Translations under genes and position numbers: made by a program
Notes under the pieces: model-generated
The model's database searches: none
Seen by the model: the letters and a program-made list of their open reading frames with translations, nothing else
What the model was told of the DNA's origin: nothing
Origin: Xiphydria camelus
Taxonomy: Eukaryota; Arthropoda; Insecta; Hymenoptera; Xiphydriidae
DNA: 64,000 nucleotides
Direction: 5' to 3'
NCBI GenBank assembly: GCA_963678675.1
Contig: OY783199.1
Location: forward strand, 19,902,909-19,966,908
In this document: positions 23,521-34,123 of the stretch, one piece after another
How the letters are laid out: every line of letters begins with the position of its first letter
How positions within the stretch are numbered: the stretch's first letter is position 1

Positions 23521-23885
23521 CAAATTCAATGACATAAATATATTTGCTTAACAATGACTCATAAAGAACATAACCTTGATGAATTTGATGAGCTAATACT
23601 ATCTAAGGTTGCTATACAACTTACGTACATTTGCCTACCTGGAAATTTACGATAGGAGATCGCGACAGAAATCGAAGATGCGATTGTTTCTCCGTTCTCA
23701 ACACCCATTGATATTTATATTATTTTGAAATCATTTAACGTCACAAATATGCTCACTTAACGATGACTCATAAAGCGCATAACCTTGATGCATTTTATGA
23801 ACTAATTTATAAATACTGCCTAAAGTTGCTGTACAATTTACGTACATTTGTGTATCTGAGTCTCAACATCCATTGATCGGTGATT
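23521..23885 (+). repeat. Diverged tandem duplication, period about 210 bp
   Basis: The two units share GACTCATAAAG, CATAACCTTGATG, TTACGTACATTTG and CTCAACA.CCATTGAT in the same order. The second copy is offset by about 210 bp. Confidence 0.8.
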
Positions 23886-23923
23886 AGAGAATCGCTCAGA
23901 ATTTCGCTCTCCAAAAACATATA

Positions 23924-24156
23924 CACCGAGAAAAATAATTAGGTTAAAATAATAAAACAAATCTAATTGAACGCGTTTAATTATTCTACCCATAATACTG
24001 GTTAGTGGAACTAAATAATTATTTATTCTAATTAAATGTTCAGTTATTCTAACTAAAAAATTATCAATTTAACCAAACTGATGAAGAGAGGATCCATATT
24101 TCACCAAACAGTCATCTCCAAGACTTTAGTTAAATTGACCAAATTTTTCCTTAATG
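23924..24156 (+). mobile_element. MITE family A, copy 2
   Basis: CACCGAGAAAAATAATTAGG at the left and a decayed CTTAATG right end, both next to TA. It carries the GGATCCATATTTCACCAAAC block. 233 bp, slightly deleted. Confidence 0.85.
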
Positions 24157-24487
24157 TATGTATATCAAATTCCTTTATCGCTTGCTATATTATACGCGTG
24201 AAGCAATCTTATCGCGACCGTGTTATCTCTCGGTTGCTCGTAAGCTGTCGCCAAACAAAGACGCGCGAGATCAATACCGCAAAACCACGATGAGGATTAA
24301 CAGCGGTTGGCACGAAGCGCAGCGCAGGACGTTCGTAGACGATCGCCGCAGCTCCCGCGCCTTTTCGCAATAGTGCCTAGAGGTTTTACCACTGGACATT
24401 TTGGCTCCTTCCGCGATACGAGAAGGAGAACGCGTACTTTCCTCGTGACGTATGTGCATCAGTCAGCGCGCGATCCTCCGCGTTCCA
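24157..24487. other. Unique spacer between two A copies
   Basis: CpG-rich spacer with no recognised feature. Confidence 0.4.
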
Positions 24488-24746
24488 CACTGAGAAAAAT
24501 AACTCGGTTAAAATGACAAAACACTTCTGATTAAACGAGTTTAGCATTCTAGCCTAAATGCTATTCAGTTGAACCAAATATTTAGTTATTCTGACTCTAT
24601 ATTTGGTTATTCTAACTATATGTCTAGTTATTCTAATTAATAAACGGTGAGTTTAACCAAACAGTTGGAGGATCCATATTTCACCAAACGGTTTAGTTAT
24701 AGTCCCCAAGATTTTGGTTAGATTAACCAGGTTATTTTTCTCAGTG
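24488..24746 (+). mobile_element. MITE family A, copy 3, near full length
   Basis: CACTGAGAAAAATAACTCGG to GGTTATTTTTCTCAGTG, 259 bp. CA flanks both ends, which may be a mutated TA or a relaxed target. Internal GTTATTCTAACTATATGT sub-repeats occur three times. Confidence 0.93.
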
Positions 24747-25225
24747 CATAAACGAACCGGTCCGATGAATCACATCCGCGTAAACCGCGCGTACGCGAAA
24801 GGTAGGGCCACGCACGGTGTAAATTCTATATTGCGCGCGCCCCGAAAATACAAACTCCGCGCAATTAATGACGCCGATAATTAGCACGGAGACGTGTAAT
24901 ACTGGCGAACTTCAAAGGTCAACGGATATAGAGCCCAGTTTAATCAACGCAATCGAATGAAAGTATCATCGTTTGCGCGCACGCTTCCGGGTCCTCTCTG
25001 AGCACGTCGCGTTATTTAGATGGAAGTGCAGAAAGTATGAGAGAGGGGAAGAGGGAGGATCGTACCCGTGATCGCGTGTCCATATGGCAAACCACAAATT
25101 GGAAAGTAATTGCGCTTATGATAAAAAACTTCTTAGCGTAAGAAGGGGAAAGAAATTCGGGGAGACGAATTAATTGTTTCTCGTATAATATAATCGCGAT
25201 AATCGTAAGAATATCGCAGGGCAAA
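24747..25225. other. Unique stretch, no gene seen
   Basis: No repeat or gene recognised. Confidence 0.4.
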
Positions 25226-25666
25226 TACCCCGTGTTTGGTTTCATATACGCCAGTGCAATGGGTTGCGTATCGGTTGGTGCATTTCGTTCGCTGTGGTTT
25301 TCTAGAATTCGGTGGTAATACCGACAGTCAAGTTCCGAATAAAATAGAAGTATCAGTCTGCGAAACATCGATTATCTCTTTATTGGTTTAAGTGACAGAC
25401 ACTCCGATATAGTTAGTTTACGATACTCACATTTGCGTTTTTTCGAATTACCAAGGAAATAAACGTAAGCAGTTTCATTTGGTTTGAATCTTGGCTGTCG
25501 ATATTACCACTGAATTCGGTTTTAACATAGATTTTTTTTTAAATTAAATTTAAAAATATGAATATTTTTTACGTTAAGACCGAATTTTAAGAAAACACGA
25601 AAGACGAGGTGCACCAACCGATATGCAACCCCTTGCACTGGCGTGTATTAAACCAAACACAGGGTA
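25226..25666. mobile_element. 440-bp inverted-repeat element carrying an N insertion
   Basis: TACCCCGTGTTTGGTTTCAT near the left end pairs with ACCAAACACAGGGTA at the right. The arms continue through GCCAGTGCAATGGGTTGC / GCAACCCCTTGCACTGGC and GAATTCGGTGGTAAT / ATTACCACTGAATTC. A 66-bp family N element sits in the right arm at 25517-25582. Confidence 0.85.
25517..25582. mobile_element. Miniature family N palindrome
   Basis: CGGTTTTAACATAG and ACGTTAAGACCG ends, flanked by AATT on both sides as for N1. The inside is TTTAAATTAAATTTAAAAATA, as in N2. The mirrored 25226-25666 element lacks it in its left arm (GAATTCGGTGG), so the empty site is visible. Confidence 0.75.
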
Positions 25667-26381
25667 CAGGAATGCGAATAAAATATTCTCGCGCGAAACA
25701 CATAATTGTGGTATCGAGGGAGATTCGACGTACCGCAAAAGACGCAGCATAATTATTTTCCTTGGAAACTGAGTAAATATATAAGAGACTGGAGTGTGTG
25801 CACATTGTAATTCTCATCTGCAAGATTCTTCCTGTAGGCAACGGAGGTGAGAACGAGTTTCGCAATTTCCCCCTTTGCCATGGGAAGAAACGGCCTCCGC
25901 GATCACCGTGCGTAATACGCAGTTCGCTGCAGTCAGTCATCTATGTATACATAGTCAGTCGGAGTCGAGTCGGAGGCGTCTCCGCTCGAGATAACTACCT
26001 ACTACTACCCGTCTCGCGTTGCTTCTGCGTGTCGTACAACGTGACCAGTACTCGATTGTAGGATTGTATAGCACCTGTCCATATACCCGCGATAAAGTAC
26101 AAAATTGCTGACATGCGCGGGGGATCGAGGCTCGCCGAACGCTCCGAGATTTTCAGCCACCCAGGAAGACGACGCGTTACGACTTTACGAATTTGGAGTA
26201 ATTGATAGCTTCTTTTAAGTCGATGCTCAAAGGAAAAATACGCACGCGCACTGAAAGAATTGAATCCTCGTACGGATACTCTCCATGGGATAAATATAGC
26301 AGTCGGAATAAAATATTTTTGCTCCGAAATCATAATTTTTATAGCGGAAACGAGTGATTCTATTCCGATCTTCTTCAACTG
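25667..26381. other. Unique stretch, no gene seen
   Basis: Mixed composition. A possible acceptor TTCTTCCTGTAG followed 9 bases later by GTGAGAAC (near 25840) is more likely chance than an exon. Confidence 0.4.
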
Positions 26382-26510
26382 CGATTATCACGTTACCTAT
26401 GCACTTTTGAGCAAAATTAGTATAATACTTTATTGAAGATCATAATTCAGTCTACAAAAAAGGTTTATACCGATATCACAACTAAAAGTCTATAAGTAAC
26501 GAGATAATCG
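26382..26510. mobile_element. Hairpin MITE family K, copy 2
   Basis: CGATTATCACGTTACCTATG at the left, AAGTAACGAGATAATCG at the right. The centre has TATAATACTTTATTGAAGAT and CTACAAAAAAGGTTTATACC. Confidence 0.85.
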
Positions 26511-26579
26511 TGGTCAATGCATATCGGAATGGTGTTCCAATTCTATCCTACAGTCTTATTGCGATGAATTCACTTCAAC

Positions 26580-26690
26580 TGTCATCCTTAGACCCAAATT
26601 GACATGACATTTATTTTACAGAAGATTTTGACCTATAAAAAAGTCCTATACCAAATCAGCTAAAGTTGCATGGACAACGAAATAATCACA
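26580..26690. mobile_element. Decayed family K copy next to copy 2
   Basis: AGAAGATTTTGACCTATAAAAAAG, CCTATACCAAAT and ACGAAATAATCAC follow the K order. The left stem is hardly recognisable. Confidence 0.45.
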
Positions 26691-27314
26691 TTTCCAGTCA
26701 CGAATGGAAATATCACTGCAATTGAGATGATTGCTAAAATTCCTATAAATTTTATAAGACTAACATAACTACGTTTTATCGAGGACAATTCGATATTCTA
26801 TAAGAACATGAAACGTATTATCGTTTTAGTCGATAGTAAACAAAACGTCATTAATAAGGTATCGCGCTGGAAATCTAGCGGAGCGACACTGGAAGGGGTA
26901 TTGAAGGCGCAGCAGGGGATGTGTGTCGGGGGTGACGTACATCTCGCGCGGAGAACTGGATGCACGCGCTAATAACGAAGTGTATCCCATTGTTTCGGCT
27001 TCGCGCGAGTAAAGACGCGTGCTAATTACAACTCGAAGAACTTGCATCTCGGTGCGTCGCACCCACCCTCGTTGGACTAAATGAAATGCTCTCTTTCTCC
27101 TCTCATTTCGTCCTCGCTTTCTTTACAATCGTCGCCAATTAAATCGCGCCACACGTTCGAGCTCTTCGCGTGCGTCACGAGCACGTGTCTTCGCGCGGAA
27201 GAATGATCTGGCGCGACGTGAGGTGTCGCAAAATGACTACACATGGCTTATCGAATCCGAGCATCGCCCTCTCCTCCCCTCTACGTTTCTTATTCGCGCC
27301 CGGAATCGCATATA
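26691..27314. other. Unique stretch, no gene seen
   Basis: No recognised repeat; short open frames without motifs. Confidence 0.4.
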
Positions 27315-27401
27315 CACTGAGAGAAAAGTGGATATATGTGTATACTATAGTAAAATCAACCATAACCACACGATTCAGTTTTCTTAGTTGCTAATATCAT
27401 A

Positions 27402-28025
27402 CACCGAGAGAAATGTTTAGGTCGCACAGCAATTAGTATAGCTCTGATAGCTATACTTTAAGGCTAAGTGAGGGGTTAACTAGACAGTATAGTTAATATA
27501 GCAATACCAAATGTGACAAGAGAAATACGCACTGCTGAAAGGACTATGCACTGAAAAAAAATTGTGTTGTGCAACTGCATCACATGGTCAGAAAATTTGC
27601 AGTCAATCTAATCGAATTTTACTTAACATGACTAAATGAAGGTCGATGAAACTAAATTAATGTGGTAGATCCAACTGCACGGTATAGTCGACTTCTTCAG
27701 TCGACTTAATTATTAACTGAATAATAATTATCAATCCAAAGCTTCAATAAATTCAGCATGTAAGTTCCTAAACAAATTATCTCAACAATCGATGAAGTTT
27801 ATAGAACAACTGCGCGTTTAAATTCTGCGTATTTAACATCACGGTGTGATTGGCTTAACTGATATTCAGTTCAGTCAGTGGATACTTTTTCTCAGTTTAC
27901 GTATGGTTGAAATAGCTACTTGTTCTGATAAAATAAAAATAATAATTGCTAAAGCAAACAGAAACGTATTCTTATATTATTAAACTCCTATCATTGCCGT
28001 TCAATCTATAACATTTCTCTCAGTG
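27402..28025 (+). mobile_element. MITE family C, copy 1, inserted in B
   Basis: CACCGAGAGAAATGTTTAGG to ACATTTCTCTCAGTG with TA on both sides. Without the nested G element it is about 275 bp and matches the reverse complement of 29872-30404 throughout (GCACAGCAATTAGTATAGC, AATACCAAATGTGACAA, AATAGCTA, GAAACTTATTC-like blocks). Confidence 0.9.
27549..27897 (+). mobile_element. MITE family G, inserted in C copy 1
   Basis: CACTGAAAAAAAATTGTG at the left and ACTTTTTCTCAGTT at the right. The C copy at 29872-30404 is uninterrupted at this point (GGCTATA then CATATAGTTG), giving an empty site consistent with TA insertion. A GTCGACTTCTTCAGTCGAC palindrome lies in the interior. A possible relative fragment starts at 44082. 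Confidence 0.82.
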
Positions 28026-28333
28026 TATTTATAATTAAACAGAACATGAATACGATTGAAATAACTTTTTTTTTGCGCAGTTATAGTAACGTGGAGGTTG
28101 TAGCTTATAATAGCCATGCACCATACTTGAATTAACCACAAAAGTAGGTCAATAATAATACTGCATAGTAATGTTAGCTACATAAAAAAAGGTTGAAGAC
28201 ATCAATCGACCATGCTACAAGTTGACCTGGTTTAAGCAATCCTGATCTCTTGTCACTATAACCAAAATCTCACTGCTTGGAAGAATTATAGAATTATGGT
28301 TGGTGTCAAGATCGATCACTTCTATTTAAATTA

Positions 28334-28579
28334 TGGTTCTTTTAACCAAAATCCTGAAGATCATAACCAAACCGTTTGGTGAAATATGGAACCTCCATCT
28401 GTTTGGTTCTTAGTTATAATAACAGTACATAACTAGACATGTAGTTAGAATTATTAAACACAATCAGAATGACTAAATATTTAATTCATCTTACTCTGGT
28501 ATTTTGGTTAGAATACGTGTAACTAAACTCGTTTAACTAGATGAGTCTTCCCATTTTAACCAAGTTATTTTTCTCAATG
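28334..28579 (-). mobile_element. MITE family A, copy 4, truncated
   Basis: TTAACCAAAATCCTGAAG through CCAAGTTATTTTTCTCAATG before TA. The end that should read CACTGAGAAAAATAACC is missing where the copy abuts the B fragment. A deletion seems to have joined the two elements. Confidence 0.85.
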
Positions 28580-29341
28580 TACGCGTCGCAGTAGTGGCTC
28601 TCACGTTGCACGAGCAGTACAACGCGTCTATCGGAAGACAATCGAGCGTTACCAAGCCTTTCTGAAAGACGCTTTCGTCCTCTTTTCAGATTGACGAATG
28701 ACGCCGTAATGGAGAGCCGGCTGGTGCGCGAGAACTGGGGCTGATAAGGTAGGAGATAAGACGCCACTACTCCGTAGTAAATCTGCAACGTTCTCGTTAC
28801 CATTTCGACCGTATCGATCCGAAATTATCCGCGTGCTCGGGGGCCCGGTCTGTATAACCGAGTTTCGATACGATCGAGCAACCCCCTCTTTTCTTCGGCC
28901 CCGCTCTTTGTAGTTCCATCGTTTCCCGCCGCGTCGGGGGTGGCTGCTATTGCCATCGCCGGTGTATATGTCGAGGGGTCGCGTGGCACGCGCAAACAAC
29001 CGTCGACTAACGACCGGGATACTTCTCCTCGGCGATTTCGCCGAACGAGGAACGAAGCGGTAAACGACATAGTGGAAAAAGTACGAGCCCTCGCGCGTAT
29101 TAGGCGTTATTATAACCACGCGAGGGGCTTCCTATAACGTAACGACAGTTTTACGTGGAAACGATTTTAGGCGCCGATTGCTCTCGTCTCGCTAGTTGGT
29201 AAATTTATCATTCGGCGACCTATATACTTCGATGAACGTAGCTATCGTGAATTTGGATTAGTTCGGGGTGACTTTGGCATCCGTTTCGGACGTTTTCTGT
29301 TAAAATTGAAATTCCGTTTGCGTCGTATTCAATACGCTTTG
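28580..29341. other. Unique stretch, no gene seen
   Basis: CpG-rich 28800-29100 with overlapping open frames on both strands (156 codons on minus) that show no domain. Confidence 0.4.
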
Positions 29342-29848
29342 TAGCGCTTTGTAGACTATAGGTTGTATGTTATTGGCCCCAGGACGCTGTATGATTGTCT
29401 GCGACGGTGTATAGTGCCCGGCAAACGCTTCGAAAAAAGATCCCTGACGTCTGATCAGGCGCTCAGACATTAGGGATCTTCTCCTGAAACGTTTGGTGTA
29501 CGGAAAGACTGATACTTATCAGTAAATTTTATAGTATTTACAATAAAAGTGGTATACGTGAGAATTTTCGGATGTTTTTACAATGCGGTACAGTAAATTT
29601 TCTTTTGAGAACATTAAACAACTATGGTTTACATTACGATTTACTAGTTTTTAAGGAAAAATTGTTCTTCAACGCAGTAGGAACATTCGAAAATTCTTAT
29701 ATGTACTTCTTTTATTGTAAATACAGTCAAATTTACTGGTATGTACCAGTCTTTCCGCGTGGACACTGCTTGCACGTTGTCACAGCCAGCCATCGAAGTA
29801 CAGACCGTGTCCAACGGTGTTTGATGGCCTATAGCCCACAAAGCGCTA
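29342..29848. mobile_element. Palindromic family M, copy 1 (long form)
   Basis: TAGCGCTTTGTAGACTATAGG pairs with CCTATAGCCCACAAAGCGCTA at the far end. GGAAAGACTGATAC pairs with GTACCAGTCTTTCC. The core has TTACAATAAAAG...TTTTCGGATGTTTTTACA mirrored by CATTCGAAAATTC...CTTTTATTGTAAA. Total 507 bp. Shorter M copies lie at 31990, 41399 and 60009. Confidence 0.85.
29438..29479. other. Small stem-loop inside M copy 1
   Basis: AGATCCCTGACGTCTGA and TCAGACATTAGGGATCT pair with two mismatches around an 8-base loop. No other M copy carries it. It could be a tiny insertion or a structured end. Confidence 0.6.
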
Positions 29849-29871
29849 CATAGTATATCGTCCTATATCTA

Positions 29872-30404
29872 CAGTGAGAGAAATTTTATAGATTGTACGT
29901 CAATGTTAGTAATTTATTAATATAAGAATAAGTTTCTCTTTGCCTTAGCAATACGAATTTCTATTTTACCAGAATAAATAGCTATTTCAACTATATGTAT
30001 AGCCATTTCAGTAATGCGTAATGTTTTTGTCACATTTGGTATTTCTATACAGGTATTACCTGTACCGTTTACTTAATCTGTCGCTTAACCTTAAAATATA
30101 CACCCAGGAAAAAGATTTGTTGAATACGAATCTAATAGAAAAATTAATTTCAGATGAATAGGAATTTATTCATGTTGAACAAAAGTCTATTTGAATTAGA
30201 TAAATGTTCTATTAGATTCGTACTCGATTAAAGCGATATGCAAAACATTTATTTAAGTTAATTAGACTCTTGTTTGATGTCTGTAAATTTCTATTTATTT
30301 CAAATAAATTTTTCTATTGCGTTCGTATTCAACCGGACCTTCTCCCTCGGTGTAGTTATCAGAGCTATACTAATTACTGTGCGACCTAAAAATTTCTCTC
30401 AGTG
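29872..30404 (-). mobile_element. MITE family C, copy 2, carrying F
   Basis: CAGTGAGAGAAATTTTATAG to AAATTTCTCTCAGTG, TA at the left and TG at the right. Removing the 252-bp F element and its duplicated TA leaves about 279 bp that match C copy 1 in reverse orientation. Confidence 0.9.
30101..30352. mobile_element. Element F: palindromic, TA target duplication seen
   Basis: Ends CACCCAGGAAAAAG and CTTCTCCCTCGGTG. About 60-bp inverted repeats follow (TTGAATACGAATCTAATAG / CTATTGCGTTCGTATTCAA). The left side reads AAAATATA, the right TAGTTATC; the unoccupied C copy reads AAAGTATAGCTATC, so exactly one TA was duplicated. Confidence 0.92.
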
Positions 30405-31989
30405 TGTACCATCATAAATATCACTATATACATTCTTCCTTCGGGACAAATAATGCCGTCGTAGAATACATCTACACGAAATAGTCTCAGCCCACCCTTT
30501 CCCTCTCTTTCTCTCCACGACTTCCGCGCCCTTCGCGACATCTCCGCAGGATTACGCGAGCGAAGAGAGCCGCGAGAGGTCTTTCCGCTTGGCGAGCGAA
30601 TACTTGGAATTTTTAAAATGCATTTCATCTCGCGGTTTGTCCTCGCCCCTCGCCGCCGCAATTCTCTCGCAGCCCAACTCGTCGTTCGACAGACGACGTC
30701 GATATGGGCGCAAATCTGGAGTAGACAAGTGCATTAAAACCTCGGGCGTTGGTTCAAGCTCCGAGAGAGGGCGAGAGAGAGAGAGAGAGAGATGGATTAT
30801 ACATATATGACGACGCGGAAGAGGGGCGAATGTAGCGGGCTCCAGGAGGACGCACAAAGGAATGCAAAGTAAGAACCACCTCCCAACCCCTCGGTCCTCC
30901 TTTACCGTATCACTCTCCCGTGGCGGAGGTTACAACGCATTATCATGCAAGGCGGGGCCCGGCTCTTCGCTCTCTTTCGCTTAATTGTTTCCACCCTTTT
31001 GTCTACCGCGCGTCGCGATCACCTGCGCTGAAAGGAGGACGCGACGCGAAAGAGTGTTTTGCCAAGGAGCGTGCGAGCGGATGCGTGGTTGGGAAAGCTC
31101 TCCTTTCTCTTTTTCTCGGTGCGGTGCAACGGATACGACGACGATCTCTCTATTTCGTCTCCAGGGGCGAAGGAGAAAAGCCAATTAAGGAGCGCGGGGG
31201 ATGATGCGCCTTCGCGGCTCGTCGCCGAAACGCGCCACCGATTAAGCGACGCGGGGATCGAAGGACTAATGCTCCAACTTCGCGGTCCATCGACATCTGC
31301 TTAAGATGGCGCGATTAAACCCCCGCGCGCCTCGACCCGCCGGATAACATTTCTCAAACTGTCGTTAACTCGACTGGCCCTTTCCCCGCGTCTTTTGCTA
31401 TACGTCTCCGAATATAACTTTCTCGCTGTTAAACTTTCGCCTGTTCGATCGAAGTTTCCTGCGGTGTGGTCGGTTTTTCGGGGTTTCTGAGATTTTTTAA
31501 ACGGGGGATACAGGGACGATTGAGAGCTGGACCTTTAACGTTAACTGTTGCGAGTCTTCGGTGGAATGCGTTCGATCCGACGACTCGAACGAATTAAAAA
31601 AGACGCTGAGAAAAAAATGCAATTGAATTAAATAATTATTGCCCGTTCTTCAGTTGACTCGAATGATATTTTTATCGAATCGACGAAGCGATGATCGATT
31701 CGACAGAAATATCATTGGAATCGATTAAAAGAGAGTCAGTTGGTAATATCTGGTTGATTCAGCTGTGTTTTTTTTTATCAGTGGAGAGTGAATATAAATC
31801 ACGCGCAAACCGAGCGCATCAAAAACTCTCGCAATTTTCGACTCGAAGGTATCCTTTGTTGGCAAATTCTATAATGACAAGGGTCAGAGTCAGTACGCGA
31901 TCTTAGATCTTATTAAAGGGATTTAATCGTCCACCGCCATATTATTAATCCCCATGGAAGATTAATACTAGTGAATTGTACTGTATTTA
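30405..31989. other. CpG-rich unique stretch, no gene seen
   Basis: Includes a short (GA)10 at 30772-30791. Open frames up to 101 codons occur on both strands in GC-rich DNA without domains. Confidence 0.4.
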
Positions 31990-32176
31990 ATATACAATAA
32001 AAGAGGTAAGTAAATATAAGGGTTTTCGAATATTCCTACTGTGCCGAAGAACAATTTTCTCTTAGAAACTAGTAAACTGTAATGTAAACTATCAAAGTTT
32101 AATGTTTTCAACAAAAAAATTGCCGTACCATATTGTAAAAACATCCGAAAACCCTCATGCGTACCTTTTATTGTAA
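31990..32176. mobile_element. Palindromic family M, copy 2 (short form)
   Basis: TATACAATAAAAGAGGTAAG at the left, TACCTTTTATTGTAAA at the right. GGGTTTTCGAATATT mirrors ACATCCGAAAACCC. AAGAACAATTTTCTCTTAGAAACTAG is a family signature. Confidence 0.85.
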
Positions 32177-32469
32177 ACTAGCTGTTACCCGCAACTCCGT
32201 CCATGTGGAATTTAAATTATATCTTTTTAATTGACGGATATCAATGTTGGATATCAATGGGGGATGTGCATCCACCACATTTAACTGCGCGCTGTCGATG
32301 TCACCTACTGGATTTCACTGAATACCATCATCTTAAAGCATTCGCTACACATTGAATTTATAATGACATCACATGCCCCACGTTCTTTTCCGGGGTTCAA
32401 GTTATACCTCTCTATCAAATTTCACCAAAATCGATTTTGTAGTTCAGCCGTGAAGAGGTAACAAACATG
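32177..32469 (+). mobile_element. Arthropod CCCGC-ACTCCGTCC repeat, single copy
   Basis: CTAGCTGTTACCCGCAACTC followed by CGTCCATGTGG opens it. It closes with TTCACCAAAATCGATTTTGT and TTCAGCCGTGAAGAGGTAAC. I recall repeats opening CCCGCGACTTCGTCCGCGTGG and ending AAAATCGG...CAGCCGTG as widespread in arthropods. Whether this is a LINE/SINE tail or Helitron-like is not settled here. It directly follows M copy 2 and ends where P begins. Confidence 0.6.
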
Positions 32470-32880
32470 CACAGAGAAAAAGAATTAGTTGGATCTATTA
32501 AAAAATACTTGCGGGATTACCAGTAATTATTTATTTACATCAATTAGACTTTTTCTCATATATTAATTAGATATTTCTTCCTTACAATCACATACTATTC
32601 AACATAATTGTAAGAAAGAGATATCTAATTGAGGGGTCCGGGAGTAAAAAGTGGTAAGGAACAAAAACTTTTTGCCGAACTAAACAATGTTCTCTGTCCA
32701 GTTAGGTCCCATACCATCTTTTACACACTTGAGCACAAAAATGCAAAATGTGTCCCTTACCACTTTTTACTCCCGAGCCCCTCAATTGATGTATTCAAAA
32801 ATTTCACTGATATAAATAAATAATTATTTACGTCCCCGCAAGTCATTCTCAGTAGATCCAACTAATTCTCTTTCTCTGTG
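32470..32880. mobile_element. MITE family P, carrying a nested MITE
   Basis: CACAGAGAAAAAGAATTAG to CTAATTCTCTTTCTCTGTG, with pairing extended through TTGGATCTA / TAGATCCAA, ACTTGCGGG / CCCCGCAAGT and AATTATTTATTTAC / GTAAATAATTA. The terminal heptamer is one base from CACTGAG. A 153-bp element splits its centre. Confidence 0.88.
32631..32783. mobile_element. AATT-flanked MITE nested in P
   Basis: GAGGGGTCCGGGAGTAAAAA and TTTTTACTCCCGAGCCCCTC ends, about 35-bp terminal inverted repeats with one or two mismatches. AATT lies on both sides, so a 4-bp target duplication is likely. Interior about 85 bp, non-coding. Confidence 0.88.
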
Positions 32881-33511
32881 TACAGACAAACTCATTTTCG
32901 CATTCATAATATTAGTATGAATATAATAAAATTGACTGGTATCATCCATCCGTGTCCCCGCAAAAATAAAGATGAATTCTTCACATCCCCGCAGTACATA
33001 ACTCTCGATCGAGTTTCTCGATCCTCCGGACCCACCTTTCGGTATCGCGATAAATACGGAGACGCGCGCTCGCTCCGTATCCGCGACGCGCGTCACGGAT
33101 ACCTGTCGCGGAGGCGCGCAGGAAGTCCCAGCCTTGGCAGCATCCGGCGTGGCGCGGCATCGATTAATCGCTCGCCCCGTCTCTCTCTCTCGGCCGCAAT
33201 GATAATTGAAAGCATCGCGTGAACTGCAGCAGTCGCAGGCCGCGCGGGAAAGGCGTGCTCGCGGATACAAACGCGCCGTCGACCGATGGAAAACGCGCGC
33301 GGGAGGACATTAAGAGTAAATGGCGTGGAGGTTGGTCGCGGCCTGGATCGCTGCCGGACAATGGATCGTCGACATTCTTTCGGAGTCATCGAGCGGCGGC
33401 GACTCGAATGAGGCCGGATCTTCGGTGTCTGGGTACCTACGCCTGGATTGGATCCAGCCGATTACGGCGCTCGACCAATCACGGCCTCGAAAATAAAGGA
33501 TTCCTCCGTGA

Positions 33512-33554
<43 letters not shown>

Positions 33555-33985
33555 TCGCGCCGTGCCGATTCTCGAGTGTAGGTGTATCGGCGGCAATGGA
33601 CCACCGACTGCGTTGCAGGCGCGCGCGTACACGTGAGTCAGAGCAGCGTCGGGGCGGCGAACGGCGCACGGACCGCTGCAGAGATATGCAGTCGCACACC
33701 TAGATACGCGCGCGTACGTGTGTACGTACGCGGGAGAGATTACGTGACGCGTGCGTCATATGGACACAGAATTGCGAGCCATCGGCGATGAACACGCGAG
33801 AGGGACGTTCGAGGACTCGTCGTTGCGTCACGTCCGTACCTCCGCGTAACCGAATCTCAAGTATATCGATCGCGGGTTATTTCCTTCGCGCGCGCGGTGG
33901 GGTTTATATCGCTTTCTCGAATATATCGTTCCGAAACCCGCGTAAATCGTTGGAAGGTGAGGAATCGATCTCGCGCTTCCGTTTC
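32881..33985. other. Unique CpG-rich stretch with (GA)n
   Basis: (GA)17 microsatellite at 33518-33551. Open frames on both strands mostly follow composition; no domain recognised. Confidence 0.45.
33518..33551. repeat. (GA)n microsatellite
   Basis: Seventeen GA units, no interruption. Confidence 0.96.
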
Positions 33986-34123
33986 GACCGTGATTATCTC
34001 GTTACCCGTTAACTTTTCGTCGATATTAGTGGAATCCTTTTTTGTAGAGAAAAAAGTAATCTTTAAAAAAGTATTGCACCAAATTTGACTCAAAATCCTC
34101 GGATTTCGAGATAATCGCTGTCG
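33986..34123. mobile_element. Hairpin MITE family K, copy 3
   Basis: GACCGTGATTATCTCGTTAC at the left pairs loosely with TTTCGAGATAATCGCTGTC at the right. GAGAAAAAAGTAATCTTTAA and AAAGTATTGCACCAAAT occupy the centre. Confidence 0.85.

Larger units (their letters stand above)
27315..28333 (-). mobile_element. MITE family B, copy 1, split by a C element
   Basis: Begins CACTGAGAGAAAAGTGG after TA. Flank 27315-27401 and body 28026-28333 together match the reverse complement of the B copy at 41733-42410 (for example ATAATTCTATAATTC, GTTAATTCAAGTATGGTGCATG). Family C interrupts it at 27402-28025. Its far end is lost at the junction with A copy 4 near 28333. Confidence 0.8.

Noticed and set aside
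25830..25850. Nine-base microexon between TTCTTCCTGTAG and GTGAGAAC
   Set aside because: Too short to distinguish from chance, and no partner exon is visible.
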